NCBI GenBank assembly: GCA_964475955.1
Contig: CAYYZY010000242.1
Coordinates: 1 to 11,065, forward strand
Length of the DNA: 11,065 nucleotides
Reading direction: 5' to 3'
DNA from: DATKZH01 sp964475955
GTDB taxonomy: Bacteria; Planctomycetota; Planctomycetia; Pirellulales; Thermoguttaceae
A model generated the notes under the pieces. The model saw only the letters and a list, made by a program, of their open reading frames with translations, did not search any database and was not told the origin of the DNA. Position 1 is the stretch's first letter, and every line of letters starts with the position of its first letter. Position numbers and translations under genes: made by a program. This document shows positions 1 to 5,342 of the stretch, piece by piece.

Positions 1-515
1 TCGACCTCGCCGGTCCGCAGCAGGTGGATGCCGGTCATCAGCACGCGGTAAGCGTAGAGCACCGGCTTCGCCCGCTTGGGCTCCTCCTTCTCGATCAGCT
101 TCCGCTGCGTGGCGTAGAAGCCGCGGTAGTGGTGGTAGTGATGCCGCGTGATGCACCGCCGGGCGATCGGACGCAGCTCGTCGAGAAAATCCTGCCCGAG
201 TACGACGATCGGCGAGAAGACTTGTTCCAGGATGTAGCCGTTGTTGCGGACTAACAGCCGCAGGTACTTGCCCACGTCGTGGCTGACCAGCTCGACCTCC
301 GTGCCGGCCAGGTCGAACTCCGGTTCGATCGTCTCCCGCGGCGTGTCGAGGCCCACCACGTCGGCCAGCGGCAGCTTGTGGCACCCGCGCAGATCAACGT
401 CGCTGTCGGCCGAGGGAAAGCCGTAGAGGTGGGCGCCGCTGACGGTGACGAACAGCGGGTCGTAGTCCACGCGCTCCACAAGCCCGCGCAGGGCAGCAAG
501 ATCCAGCTCAAACAT
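1..515 (-). CDS. Predicted nucleotidyltransferase, COG3541/YcgL-like (partial, C-terminus outside window)
   Basis: The reading frame starts at ATG 515-513 and runs off the left edge, giving 171 codons. It begins MFELDLAALRGLVERV. Near residues 25-44 it has S-G-A-H-L-Y-G-F-P-S-A-D-S-D-V-D-L-R-G, the Pol-beta-superfamily nucleotidyltransferase signature with the D-x-D metal-binding pair. The usual GS of this motif is GA here. Later segments (LVRNNGYILEQVFSP, HHYHHYRGFYATQRKL) fit the helical part of COG3541 proteins. A strong Shine-Dalgarno (AAGGAGGA, about 522-529) lies 5-7 bases upstream and inside the end of the preceding gene. The ATG overlaps that gene's TGA by 8 bases, so the two are probably translationally coupled. 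The substrate is unknown. The family assignment is from motifs only. Confidence 0.85.
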   Translation of the reverse strand, partial: MFELDLAALRGLVERVDYDPLFVTVSGAHLYGFPSADSDVDLRGCHKLPLADVVGLDTPRETIEPEFDLAGTEVELVSHDVGKYLRLLVRNNGYILEQVFSPIVVLGQDFLDELRPIARRCITRHHYHHYRGFYATQRKLIEKEEPKRAKPVLYAYRVLMTGIHLLRTGEV

Positions 516-1452
516 CGACCATCCTCCTTCGGGCGGCGATCAGGAAGCGATCGACCCGGGCGAAGTCCGGCTGGTCGGGCAGCGTCGTCCGCTCGAAGGC
601 CTCCTGGAACCGCTCGTCCAAGTCCAGGGCACGCCGTTTCACCTCGTCGAACGAGAGGCCGCCCGCCTTGATCTGAAGCAGCTCGTCGCGGTGCTCGCCC
701 ACGTCGACGCGGATTTCGCCCGTCTCCAGAGCAGCGATGCCCGAGTGGAGAAGCCGGATCAGGTGCATCGTGTGCTTGGCCTTGTAGGCACCCTTCTTCT
801 CGTGGGCATTGGCCATGCGGCGGAACTGGCTGAGGACGTAGCCCGAGTAGGTCTTATAGACGTGCTTCGAGAGGAACGCCCGCCGCGTATCGCGCAGCTC
901 GTGGGCCGTCTCGTCCGCGTCGAGCACCATGGGAGTCCAGAGCGTTTCCAGGACGTTGGAGTTCGCCTTCAGCGCCAGCCGGAGGAACTTCTCCAGCTCC
1001 CAGTAGACCTCGTCCTTGTCGCCGTCCTGGAACTCTAGTTGCTCCGGTAGCCGGCGCAGCGACCAGTGCAGCCGGGCCGGCGGCAGGTAGATCCCACGCA
1101 GATCGTCGTCGGAATCCTCCGAGGCGAGGCCGAACGCCTTCGAGCCCACTTGGCAGCGGTAGATGACGTAGGGCAGCAGATCCTCGTCGACGTCACCGAG
1201 GACATCGTCCACCTCGCGGCGGCGGAGCGCCAGTTCGTCGAAGTAGGCATTCACTACGGCGCCGTCCGCGAACCGCACTTGGTACGGCTCCCGGTTGCTC
1301 GGCGGGGCCTCGATAACCACGCCAACGCTGCCGGCCGGTTTGTGCTCGCCGCCGCCGGGCAGGGCCTTGGCGACCTTCACCACGACCTGCGTGCCCGGGG
1401 AGATCACGAAGTCGGGCTGAAGCTTGCGGAGGGAGTGTTGAGGATCGGGCAT
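508..1452 (-). CDS. Predicted nucleotidyltransferase, COG3541/YcgL-like, with N-terminal SH3/KOW-like segment
   Basis: From the chosen ATG at 1452-1450 the product is 314 aa (MPDPQHSLRKLQ...). An in-frame GTG at 1500 would add 16 residues, and neither start has a clear ribosome-binding site. Residues about 14-75 (ISPGTQVV..GSVGVVIEAP..YQVRFADGAVVNAY) look like a small beta-barrel of SH3/KOW type, as judged by eye. The nucleotidyltransferase signature follows at about 102-121 (VGSKAFGLASEDSDDDLRGI), with GS and a D-D-D metal-binding run. The C-terminal half is helical and charged. The gene overlaps its downstream paralogue by 8 bases, so the pair forms a short operon. The proteins share the motif but are clearly divergent, which suggests two subunits or two substrates. 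The function is not established. Confidence 0.85.
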   Translation of the reverse strand: MPDPQHSLRKLQPDFVISPGTQVVVKVAKALPGGGEHKPAGSVGVVIEAPPSNREPYQVRFADGAVVNAYFDELALRRREVDDVLGDVDEDLLPYVIYRCQVGSKAFGLASEDSDDDLRGIYLPPARLHWSLRRLPEQLEFQDGDKDEVYWELEKFLRLALKANSNVLETLWTPMVLDADETAHELRDTRRAFLSKHVYKTYSGYVLSQFRRMANAHEKKGAYKAKHTMHLIRLLHSGIAALETGEIRVDVGEHRDELLQIKAGGLSFDEVKRRALDLDERFQEAFERTTLPDQPDFARVDRFLIAARRRMVDV

Positions 1453-1669
1453 CGACAGTCGGTATTGAAGATGGGGCTGGATGGGAGGCTCACTGCCCAC
1501 AATGTACCGCGTCGGACGCCGACTTGGCAGTCACGCGGGAATAGTTCTTCGGAGTGCGAGGGAATAATCAGCAGGCTCCAGGGATCTACATCTCCAGACG
1601 CCGGCACGGAATCCTGGAAAATCTGCGAACCATCTGACGGTCTCCGGCGTCTAATGGCGATAGAGACTA

Positions 1670-1698
1670 TTGGTCTGTCCATTTTGAGTTTACTAGTT
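1670..1698 (+). repeat. Left terminal inverted repeat of the IS630 element
   Basis: It starts TTGGTCTGTCC and continues to GAGTTTACT. The reverse complement of 2953-2981 matches it at 24 of 29 positions. The TA dinucleotide at 1668-1669 is the presumed target duplication. Confidence 0.88.
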
Positions 1699-2891
1699 AT
1701 GAATGGTCGTTGGGCCCGGCGAGGTTTGGCCACTATCTTGGCGAAGATATTCTGGGCAGAGACGACGCAATTTGACACGAGCATCGTTGGTGGTGAATTG
1801 CCAGTTGACCGTGCTGTCGATCACGTTTCGCACTTCCTGCCACGCATTGACTTCGCGGCCAAGGATTCCGGCACTGTCGATTCGGCGATCCAAACACTGA
1901 CGCTGCAGTACACTAAATTCGCACTCGGCAATATCCAACCAACTGCCATGCTTGGGTGTGTAGTGAATCTCCAGACGCTCGGTCAGCTCACGAGCGACTT
2001 GCGGGTCGAATGCTTCGTAGAATGAGCCCGGCGAATGGGTGTTGAGGTTATCCATGACCAAAACGATCTTCTCCGCATGGGCGTAGAATTCATTCAAGAA
2101 GTCACGCAACGCGTACGCCCAGTCTACCTTGGTCCGACGGTCCGTGACGCGGACGTGCCGCCAACCGCGTAGCGGTTCGCAGAACATGAACAGATTACAC
2201 GTTCCCAGACGCACGTATTCGCTGTCGATCCGCAAGGGGTCGCCAGGACGCATCGGCAAAGGATCACGAACTTCACCGACGAGTTGCTTCGACGCTTCAT
2301 CCATGCAAATCACTGGAAAACGCGGGTCATAGGGACGTGCATAGACATCCAGGACGTCCTCCATGCGCCACACGAATTCCGCATCATGTTCTTTGGGAAG
2401 ACACCAGGACTGCGTTAGCCACGGCTTGACGATGTTTTTTTTAGCGTTTGCCGAACGGTTTCGTGACTGATCGAGTCGACCAGTTCCAATTCGACCACTT
2501 TATCGGCCAGCAACCTCAGCGTCCACTTGTTTCGGCCTTCAGGCGGAGGACCACAACTGCATGCGATCAGTTTGGCTTCGGCCTTGCCATCGAGTTTCGG
2601 CTGACGGTAATTCTGTTGTGGACGTCGCTCAAGTGCTTGTTCGAGCCCCAACTCCACCCACTTCTTGCGAATATTGAAAACCGTCTTGGCCGAAACGTCC
2701 AACGCCTCAGCAATCTTAGCGTCGGTGTAAGCCGGTGCCCGTTCCGTTTGATCGGCTTTGAGCAGGATTCTCGCTCGTGTAAGTTTGAGTGCCGAGGGCC
2801 GTTGTCCCTTCTCGCGTTTCCCCTTTTTGACCAATTCCTGAATTTGCTCGCGTTCCTCGTTCGACAACTGCACCACATAAACCTTTTGCAT
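1693..2891 (-). CDS. IS630-family transposase, made by -1 frameshift of orfA and orfB
   Basis: orfA (2891-2415) encodes 158 aa with an N-terminal helix-turn-helix (TDAKIAEALDVSAKTVFNIRKKW). After LKK at residue 152 it runs out of frame to a TGA. A -1 slip at the A8 run (2442-2435) instead continues NIVKPWLTQSWCLPKEHDAEFVWRMEDVLDVYARPYDP, the expected IS630 continuation, and would give about 399 aa. The DDE catalytic residues are visible in the orfB frame: D of CMDEA (about residue 198), D of VMDNLNTH (about 281) and E of WLDIAECE (about 323). orfA has a plausible ribosome-binding site (AAGGATGG) upstream of its ATG. A sequencing error in the homopolymer could mimic the shift, but slippery A runs are normal in this family. 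The protein catalyses cut-and-paste transposition into TA. Confidence 0.88.
2435..2442 (-). other. A8 slippery run, probable programmed -1 frameshift site
   Basis: On the coding strand the sequence is CTAAAAAAAACATCG. Zero-frame decoding ends after LKKTSSSRG. A -1 slip on the A8 run enters the transposase catalytic frame. Confidence 0.75.
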
Positions 2892-2952
2892 TGATCCATC
2901 CTTGGATTCGTGAAAGTGCCACCGAAAAACTGGTGTCTACACGAATCCAAAG

Positions 2953-2981
2953 AATCAGTAAACTCTAATTGGACAGACCAC
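2953..2981 (-). repeat. Right terminal inverted repeat of the IS630 element
   Basis: Read on the minus strand it is GTGGTCTGTCC followed by AATTAGAGTTTACT, matching the left end with five mismatches. TA at 2982-2983 follows directly. Confidence 0.88.
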
Positions 2982-2983
2982 TA

Positions 2984-3165
2984 TGAGGCCCCACGCGGGC
3001 CGAATCCGCGAACCAACGATCGAGGAAATGGAACGATGACTTCGTTGTGGTCAAGTATCAAAGCCGAACAGCGATGCCAAGGCGGATTTGCCGGTTATCC
3101 GGCGAATACGCTGCCCCGGCATCCTCTGCGCTTGTGACACTTGGCTACCACCTTGCCGCGACCCC
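2984..3165. other. Intergenic region without a recognisable gene
   Basis: This stretch lies between the insertion sequence and the terminator. It contains a short perfect hairpin (GCCGG-TTAT-CCGGC, about 3089-3102). I see no open reading frame with a ribosome-binding site and no convincing -35/-10 pair, although any promoter for the array must lie here or further upstream. Confidence 0.4.
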
Positions 3166-3199
3166 AAAGCCCGGTGTCACAACGACATCGGGCTTTTTT
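3166..3199 (+). terminator. Rho-independent terminator just upstream of the tRNA array
   Basis: AAAGCCCGGTGTC pairs with GACATCGGGCTTT around the loop ACAAC, a 13-bp stem with one G:U pair, and T residues continue to 3199. It points into the array and ends 23 bases before the first tRNA. It either stops incoming transcripts or attenuates array expression. Confidence 0.85.
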
Positions 3200-3222
3200 C
3201 GTGGATGCCCCACAACTGAACT

Positions 3223-3294
3223 GGACCGGTAGCTGAGACGGCATAGCGCCTGGTTGAAGCCCAGGAGACGGGGATTCGAGCGCCCCCTGGTCCA
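3223..3294 (+). tRNA. tRNA-Phe (GAA)
   Basis: Acceptor GGACCGG/CTGGTCC is perfect, with A73. The D stem is GCT/AGC. Anticodon arm CCTGG-TTGAAGC-CCAGG gives GAA with U33. The T arm has loop TTCGAGC, and the closing 53:61 position is an A-G mismatch. This is the first gene of the array. No CCA is encoded; the trailer starts CT. Confidence 0.9.
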
Positions 3295-3321
3295 CTTGCG
3301 CTCGCGGTACGCGCACAACAC

Positions 3322-3394
3322 GGCCCGTTCGACTTCCGGTGAGGTCATCGGTCTTTCAAGCCGAGCAGGTTGGGTTCGACTCCCACACGGGTCA
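3322..3394 (+). tRNA. tRNA-Glu (UUC)
   Basis: Acceptor GGCCCGT/ACGGGTC with A73. The D arm TTCGAC..GGTC is typical of Glu. Anticodon arm TCGGT-CTTTCAA-GCCGA gives UUC. The T arm is TGGG-TTCGACT-CCCA. No CCA is encoded; the trailer begins CTGACA. Confidence 0.92.
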
Positions 3395-3402
3395 CTGACA
3401 AT

Positions 3403-3477
3403 CAGAACGTGGCGAAGGAAAGGTATCGCGCGTGGTCGGGGTCCACGAGATCGCCGGTTCGAGTCCGGCCGTTCTGA
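3403..3477 (+). tRNA. tRNA-Pro (GGG), C33
   Basis: Acceptor CAGAACG/CGTTCTG has the C1:G72 pair common in bacterial Pro tRNAs, and A73. Anticodon arm CGTGG-TCGGGGT-CCACG gives GGG. Position 33 is C instead of the near-universal U. T arm GCCGG-TTCGAGT-CCGGC is perfect. Confidence 0.88.
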
Positions 3478-3481
3478 CTGA

Positions 3482-3554
3482 CGGGATGTAGGGCAGCGGC
3501 CAGCCCGCGTGTTTTGGGAACACGAGATCGTGGGTTCGAGTCCCACCTTCCCGA
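3482..3554 (+). tRNA. tRNA-Pro (UGG)
   Basis: Acceptor CGGGATG/CTTCCCG has one U-U mismatch, C1:G72 and A73. Anticodon arm CGTGT-TTTGGGA-ACACG gives UGG with U33. T arm GTGGG-TTCGAGT-CCCAC. Confidence 0.9.
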
Positions 3555-3566
3555 CTGGAAGACGAC

Positions 3567-3639
3567 GGTAGTCGAGGGCCGGTTGTCCAGACACGGCTGA
3601 TAACCGCGCCCAAGCTGAGTTCGACTCTCAGGGCTACCA
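3567..3639 (+). tRNA. tRNA-Ile (GAU), weak D arm
   Basis: Acceptor GGTAGTC/GGCTACC with A73. Anticodon arm CACGG-CTGATAA-CCGCG gives GAU in the classic Ile loop, with one A-C mismatch in the stem. T arm CTGAG-TTCGACT-CTCAG is perfect. The D stem does not pair well and position 8 is G, so folding may be compromised. Confidence 0.8.
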
Positions 3640-3712
3640 CTGAAACGTACCAAGCAGAAGGAGATCAACCGTGCTGCCAGGTCGCTACAAACGCATACGC
3701 CCGACCATCCAT

Positions 3713-3785
3713 GGGGTCGTGGTGTAACTGGCAGCACACCGGACTTTTAATCCGGCAGGTGTGGGTTCGATTCCCTCCGGCCCTA
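3713..3785 (+). tRNA. tRNA-Lys (UUU), G1:U72
   Basis: Acceptor GGGGTCG/CGGCCCT starts with a G1:U72 wobble, A73. D stem GTG/CAC. Anticodon arm CCGGA-CTTTTAA-TCCGG gives UUU. The T stem GTGGG/CCCTC has one U-U mismatch. The 73 bases before it (3640-3712) hold no recognisable tRNA. Confidence 0.9.
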
Positions 3786-3792
3786 CTCGCTG

Positions 3793-3865
3793 CGGCGCGT
3801 AGCTCAGCGGTAAGAGCGGGAGCCTTATAAGCTCCAGGCCGTGGGTTCGACTCCCTCCGCGCCGA
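3793..3865 (+). tRNA. tRNA-Ile (UAU), decoding AUA directly
   Basis: Acceptor CGGCGCG/CGCGCCG is perfect, with A73. D arm GCTC..GAGC. Anticodon arm GGAGC-CTTATAA-GCTCC is perfect and puts UAU at 34-36 with U33. Most bacteria read AUA with a CAU tRNA modified to lysidine by TilS; a gene-encoded UAU is uncommon. C1:G72 is also unusual for Ile, so charging is not certain. Confidence 0.88.
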
Positions 3866-3871
3866 CTGACT

Positions 3872-3944
3872 GGGACTGTGGCAGACAGGGTAATGCACCG
3901 GTCTCTTAAACCGGACGATGTGGGTTCGATACCCACCGGTCCCA
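3872..3944 (+). tRNA. tRNA-Lys (CUU)
   Basis: Acceptor GGGACTG/CGGTCCC with A73. D stem GCA/TGC. Anticodon arm CCGGT-CTCTTAA-ACCGG gives CUU. T arm GTGGG-TTCGATA-CCCAC is perfect. Confidence 0.92.
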
Positions 3945-3951
3945 CTGATAA

Positions 3952-4024
3952 GCACTGGTCGTCTAGCGGCGAAGATACCGCCCTCGCGGGCGCGGGGACG
4001 TGGGTTCGACTCCCACCCGGTGCT
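3952..4024 (+). tRNA. tRNA of uncertain identity (loop CTCGCGG, nominal CGC)
   Basis: Acceptor GCACTGG/CCGGTGC, D stem GTC/GAT and T arm GTGGG-TTCGACT-CCCAC are good; the discriminator is T73. Counting places CGC at 34-36, but the anticodon stem then pairs poorly. A 4-bp stem with a 6-base loop, or a bulged stem, fits better. The Ala determinant G3:U70 is absent, so Ala is unlikely despite CGC. An indel in this GC-rich arm is possible. Confidence 0.6.
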
Positions 4025-4057
4025 CTTGATCTTTGACAATCCGGCACTCAACGCAAA

Positions 4058-4129
4058 TCGCCCATGATGTAGCGGCTAGCCTGTCGCCTTGCCATGGCGG
4101 ATGTGCGGGTTCGACTCCCGCTGGGCGCT
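4058..4129 (+). tRNA. tRNA-Gly (GCC), first pair U1-C72 mismatched
   Basis: Acceptor TCGCCCA/TGGGCGC has a U1-C72 mismatch followed by six pairs; U73 is usual for Gly. Anticodon arm TCGCC-TTGCCAT-GGCGG gives GCC with U33. T arm GCGGG-TTCGACT-CCCGC is perfect. The D stem ATG/CCT is weak. Confidence 0.85.
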
Positions 4130-4213
4130 CTTTCATCGCCGCGGTCTGAAGTGCCCTTGGACGCGAACCTCGGTTAGCAGTTTCGGCACTATCCCACGTG
4201 CAGCGATGAGAAT

Positions 4214-4287
4214 CAGGACGTAGGAAAGCCTGGTATTCCGCGTGCCCCGGGAGCACGAGATCGCTGGTTCAAATCCAGCCGTCCTGA
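4214..4287 (+). tRNA. tRNA-Pro (CGG), C33
   Basis: Acceptor CAGGACG/CGTCCTG is perfect, with C1:G72 and A73. D stem GGA/TCC. Anticodon arm CGTGC-CCCGGGA-GCACG gives CGG, with C at 33. T arm GCTGG-TTCAAAT-CCAGC. Together with GGG and UGG, all Pro codons are covered. Confidence 0.9.
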
Positions 4288-4297
4288 CCTGACACGA

Positions 4298-4369
4298 TCC
4301 GGTGTGGCCGAGTGGTAAGGCGGCTCCCTGTTAAGGAGACGATCGGAGGTTCGATCCCTCCCACCGGAG
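4298..4369 (+). tRNA. tRNA-Asn (GUU)
   Basis: Acceptor TCCGGTG/CACCGGA is perfect, and G73 is the usual Asn discriminator. D stem GCC/GGC. Anticodon loop CTGTTAA gives GUU in a stem CTCC/GGAG. T arm GGAGG-TTCGATC-CCTCC. Confidence 0.92.
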
Positions 4370-4378
4370 CTTGATTAC

Positions 4379-4541
4379 GGAAGGGCAAGCCGATTGGCGA
4401 CGGCAGCCGCCTCGAAAGCGGTCGAGCTTCTTGATGTCGATGCAGCGGTTCTGGGTTGGCCACGGCGAGAAGACCGTGGCGAACTCTGACCCGCAGCGTC
4501 GGCCGTAGAAAGCCTTGAGGGTTCGACTCCCCCTCCTTCCG
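4379..4541 (+). tRNA. tRNA-Ser (CGA) with a giant hairpin variable arm
   Basis: Acceptor GGAAGGG/TCCTTCC with G73 matches the other Ser tRNAs of the array. D stem GCC/GGC. Anticodon arm GCCGC-CTCGAAA-GCGGT gives CGA. The T loop is TTCGACT. The gene is 163 bases because the variable region (4423-4516) is 94 bases; the related Ser(GGA) tRNA at 6661 has 16. Both variable regions start CGAGCTT and end CCTT, so about 78 bases are added at the arm's tip. Bases 4426-4465 pair with 4474-4513 around an 8-base loop, 33 of 40 positions paired with no bulge. The regularity argues against random insertion or misassembly. Confidence 0.85.
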
Positions 4542-4552
4542 CTTTAGACAAC

Positions 4553-4624
4553 GTGCCCTTGGCCGAGTGGCAGAGGTTCCAGGCTTCCAACCTGGCGAGG
4601 CTTGCTTCGCGAGCGCAGGGCACT
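4553..4624 (+). tRNA. tRNA-Gly (UCC) with an aberrant T arm
   Basis: Acceptor GTGCCCT/AGGGCAC is perfect, with U73. D stem GCC/GGT. Anticodon arm CCAGG-CTTCCAA-CCTGG gives UCC. The T arm lacks the TTCRA loop: the region folds best as GCTTG-CTTCG-CGAGC, five pairs with a 5-base loop. This could weaken EF-Tu binding, as in the specialised staphylococcal peptidoglycan Gly tRNAs (an analogy only). Confidence 0.8.
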
Positions 4625-4633
4625 CTTCGACGA

Positions 4634-4705
4634 TCGGGGATCGGCTAGCGGTAGGCCGCCTGGCTTTGAAGTGAGGAAGCGGAGGTTCGACCCCTTCTCC
4701 CCGAG
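4634..4705 (+). tRNA. tRNA-Gln (UUG), irregular anticodon stem
   Basis: Acceptor TCGGGGA/TCCCCGA is perfect, and G73 is typical of Gln. D stem GGC/GCC. The loop CTTTGAA puts UUG at 34-36, but the stem CCTGG/TGAGG pairs well only at its outer three pairs and needs an 8-base loop. T arm GGAGG-TTCGACC-CCTTC is acceptable with one G:U. Confidence 0.75.
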
Positions 4706-4724
4706 CTGCGAGCGAGACAACCGA

Positions 4725-4800
4725 TGCGGTGGGGCCTGTGCTGGCACGGGCAGGCGGCTCTGAACCGTCGTGACGCAGGGCAAGATTCCTGCCGCCGCAG
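4725..4800 (+). tRNA. tRNA-Gln (CUG) with a non-canonical T loop
   Basis: Acceptor TGCGGTG/CGCCGCA with G73. Anticodon arm GGCGG-CTCTGAA-CCGTC gives CUG. T stem GCAGG/CCTGC is perfect, but its loop is the 8 bases GCAAGATT instead of TTCRANN. The U54-A58 and U55-G18 tertiary contacts should be altered. Confidence 0.78.
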
Positions 4801-4805
4801 CTTAC

Positions 4806-4890
4806 GGAAGGCACAGGGGCGGATGAGGAGCTTGTCTTGAAAACAGGCGGCGGCGATAGCCGCTTGGGGGTTCAAGTCCCTCGCCTTCCG
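4806..4890 (+). tRNA. tRNA-Ser (UGA)
   Basis: Acceptor GGAAGGC/GCCTTCC with G73. Anticodon arm CTTGT-CTTGAAA-ACAGG gives UGA. The variable arm folds as a normal-length class II hairpin (CGGC..GCCG). The T loop is TTCAAGT. Confidence 0.9.
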
Positions 4891-4901
4891 CTGACGAACA
4901 T

Positions 4902-4971
4902 GCGTCCCTGGTGTAACGGCAGCATGACTGGTTCCAACCCAGTTGGTCAGGGCCTTTCATCGGGAGACGCT
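4902..4971 (+). tRNA. tRNA-like unit, anticodon CCA (Trp by anticodon, Gly-like body)
   Basis: The 5' half is good: GCGTCCC, U8, D stem GTG/CAT and a perfect anticodon arm ACTGG-TTCCAAC-CCAGT, giving CCA with U33. The 3' half is poor: GAGACGC closes the acceptor with one mismatch, but no T arm with TTCRA can be drawn between 4947 and 4964. T73 and G1:C72/C2:G71 resemble Gly rather than Trp. It may be a decayed or chimeric gene. Confidence 0.5.
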
Positions 4972-5079
4972 GAGTGGCGATTCCAGCTTCCACCTGGAAA
5001 TGTCGCCGCGCACAAGACGCAGTCTTCCAAGAAAAGATCCTTGGGGGCGCGCTTGCGGGCGAACCTTCGCCTGCGAAAC
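4972..5079 (+). other. Hairpin-rich spacer, possible tRNA remnants
   Basis: No complete tRNA fits. Bases 4976-5007 form a long anticodon-like stem: GGCGA and TTCCAG pair with CTGGAA and TCGCC around the 7-base loop CTTCCAC, with ATG bulged. A second hairpin, about CGGGCGAA/TTCGCCTG, lies near 5056-5074. Both sit between the CCA unit and the Ala tRNA. Confidence 0.4.
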
Positions 5080-5150
5080 GGGCTCATCGTCCAACAGGAG
5101 GACACCGGCTCCGCACGCCGGAAATCCGAGTGCAAGTCTCGGTGGATCCA
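5080..5150 (+). tRNA. tRNA-Ala (CGC), C33
   Basis: Acceptor GGGCTCA/TGGATCC has the Ala determinant G3:U70, a C4-A69 mismatch, and A73. D stem GTC/GAC. Anticodon arm CCGGC-TCCGCAC-GCCGG gives CGC with C33. T arm CCGAG-TGCAAGT-CTCGG has G at position 55 in place of U. Confidence 0.87.
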
Positions 5151-5158
5151 CTCAATAC

Positions 5159-5231
5159 AGTCCTGTGGCCTAGCGGCAAAGGCGGCTCTCTTACAAAGAG
5201 CGGATCGGCGGTTCGAGTCCGCCCAGGACTA
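5159..5231 (+). tRNA. tRNA-Val (UAC)
   Basis: Acceptor AGTCCTG/CAGGACT is perfect, with A73. D stem GCC/GGC. Anticodon arm GCTCT-CTTACAA-AGAGC gives UAC. T arm GGCGG-TTCGAGT-CCGCC. All stems are perfect. Confidence 0.94.
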
Positions 5232-5234
5232 CTC

Positions 5235-5329
5235 GGCTCGGTAGGCAATCGGCAGACCGCCGTAGGCTCGGGCACCGACCCGAAGGGTTGGTCGCAGGGA
5301 TGCTGTGGGTTCGAGTCCCACCTGGGCCA
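5235..5329 (+). tRNA. Oversized class II-like tRNA, identity unresolved (possibly Leu)
   Basis: Acceptor GGCTCGG/CTGGGCC with A73, a Leu-like D region (AATCGGCAGA) and T arm GTGGG-TTCGAGT-CCCAC are clear. The 95-base length and interior are not. The strongest element is an 8-bp hairpin, ACCGACCC-GAA-GGGTTGG(T), at 5274-5292. If read as an anticodon arm it gives GAA, which is already covered by tRNA-Phe. The heptamer GGCTCGG recurs at 5264, suggesting an internal duplication. Confidence 0.55.
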
Positions 5330-5342
5330 CTTGCACAAATAC

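Larger units (their letters stand above)
1670..2981 (-). mobile_element. IS630-family insertion sequence, apparently complete
   Basis: The element is about 1.31 kb, bounded by imperfect terminal inverted repeats (1670-1698 and 2953-2981, 24 of 29 positions matching). TA sits immediately outside each end (1668-1669 and 2982-2983), as expected from IS630 target-site duplication. The single transposase occupies 2891-1693 and is divided by a -1 frameshift. The insertion lies between the nucleotidyltransferase pair and the tRNA array. I could not recognise a gene that it interrupts. Confidence 0.9.

Noticed and set aside
1066..2025. 319-codon plus-strand open frame across the nucleotidyltransferase and IS end
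   Set aside because: It crosses the boundary between a conserved minus-strand gene and the insertion sequence, and its product resembles nothing.
4426..4513. Intron inside tRNA-Ser(CGA)
   Set aside because: The extra sequence is in the variable arm, not the anticodon loop, is far too short for a group I or II intron, and forms a simple hairpin with no intron core motifs.
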